Of a DNA stretch of 64,000 nucleotides, positions 63,097 to 64,000 are shown one piece after another. Source of the stretch: Ascoidea asiatica (Eukaryota > Ascomycota > Saccharomycetes > Ascoideales > Ascoideaceae); NCBI GenBank assembly GCA_001600695.1, contig BCKQ01000007.1:62001-126000 (forward strand), in the 5' to 3' direction. The notes below the pieces were generated by a model that searched no databases, was not told the origin of the DNA, and worked only from the letters and a program-made list of their open reading frames with translations. Each line of letters starts with the position of its first letter. Positions within the stretch are counted from its first letter, which is position 1. The translations under genes and the position numbers were made by a program.

Positions 63097-64000
63097 TATT
63101 AATATTATATGAATTGATTTATATTATTGAGTTGAATTTTAATTTGAATTTGAATTTTAATTTGAATTTAAATCAAATTGATATAGACAAAATTGAAGAT
63201 TGAAGAGTACAATTATATTTGATTAGAGAGTATTAATCTTTTGAAAAGTAATTGATAAGTGAAATAAGTGAAGAATATTGAAGTGAATCTAAATAAATTT
63301 GATTTATAATATACAAGAATTTAAATAGATATTTATATTGAAATTAGTATTGCTATTGCTATTGTTATTGCTATTTCTATTATCACAGATGTTAATATTA
63401 TTATTTTGTTATAAAAGTTAAGGATATTGATGTTGATGATATGATAATTGAAAGCTATATTTAAATTTTATAAATTATAGTTAAAGAAAAATGGGTAAAG
63501 GAGGAACTATTTATATGAATTTGTTTTAATATAATATATATTCAAGTATTGAAAATTTAAAGTGTGAAGTTAAATCTTTTCATTCTTTTATACTGTACTT
63601 TGAAAAAAAAAAATAGAAAAATATTATTAAGAATAAACCTACAATTGTCACATAAGTGAAAATTTTAAATTTGAAAGTGAATTTTAATTTGAAATTTAGA
63701 TTTAAACAATATTCAAGTACTTTACTGTGAAAAAATTCTTTTCTTGTCAAAAAGCTTTATCCAATTTCAAATTCAAAACGAATATAAAATGTTAAAATTG
63801 ATTATTTTGTTGTTTTGTTTAGCACTGGTGTTAGTTGTTAGTACTGAGAATAGCAAGTTTGTATTAAACTTAGCAGAGAAAATAGTAGTTTTTTAACAAA
63901 AATCGAAATTTTTAGAAAAAAATTATTGATAATTGCTGATAATAATCGATAATCTGATACGTATCAATATTTCCAGTAACCTTACTGTACATCATTTCTC
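63097..64000. other. AT-rich region upstream of the short ORF
   Basis: 904 bp to the window edge. TTTGAATTTAAA-type repeats (about 63133-63175), a TATTGCTATTG run (about 63348-63380), and a minus-strand TACTAAC/AACTAAC plus CAG (63825-63843). No ORF recognised. Confidence 0.5.

Overview
This 64 kb window looks like nuclear chromosomal DNA from a budding yeast (Saccharomycotina). The DNA is very AT-rich. Genes are compact and mostly intron-free, and orthologues of single-copy Saccharomyces genes can be recognised one after another. Proteins carry long Asn, Asp and Lys runs, Leu is mostly TTA and Arg mostly AGA. The one spliced protein gene I could resolve (TIM12) has a GTATGT donor, an AACTAAC branch site and a CAG acceptor. 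The species cannot be named from the sequence alone. CTG codons are so scarce that the CUG decoding class cannot be inferred.

Layout: 1-4088 (-) is a SIP3/LAM3-type BAR-PH-VASt lipid-transfer protein cut by the window edge. 5.0-22.3 kb is dense: an unknown membrane protein, a TatD nuclease, CSL4, IPK1, RRP8, ENP2, AIM19, an Asn-rich protein of unknown function, and the Cdc48 cofactor SHP1. Then come UTP25 (-), a small unknown ORF, tRNA-Val(AAC), PGC1 (-), an unknown protein with a PP1-docking-like motif, and the Mediator tail subunit SIN4/MED16 (-), which is divergent from SRM1/RCC1 (+). 38.2-44.1 kb holds an intron-containing tRNA-Ser(UGA), MET17 with recognisable Cbf1 and Met31/32 sites, tRNA ligase TRL1, and spliced TIM12 (-). 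From 44 kb on the density drops: a small zinc-binding protein, CAB2, ICE2, DAP1 and LEO1 lie between gene-free stretches of 1-4.4 kb. A 50-codon ORF sits near the right end.

Themes: four rRNA-processing genes (CSL4, RRP8, ENP2, UTP25) lie within about 16 kb. TRL1 lies some 2 kb from an intron-containing tRNA of the kind whose halves it joins. SIN4 and LEO1 serve Pol II transcription. CAB2, PGC1, ICE2, DAP1 and the SIP3-like protein touch lipid, sterol or CoA metabolism.

I found no mobile element, CRISPR array, virus-like gene or gene cluster that looks like a new system. The most unusual signals are non-coding: GC-rich islands inside the promoters and gene deserts, repeated short words in those islands (CACGTG; YGAGACCAT), non-coding tandem repeats that often have 9-bp units, and about 29 isolated N bases confined to the left 22.3 kb. 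Three proteins differ in architecture from the Saccharomyces versions as I recall them: SHP1 lacks the UBA domain, DAP1 lacks a membrane anchor, and SRM1 has three AT-hook-like motifs.
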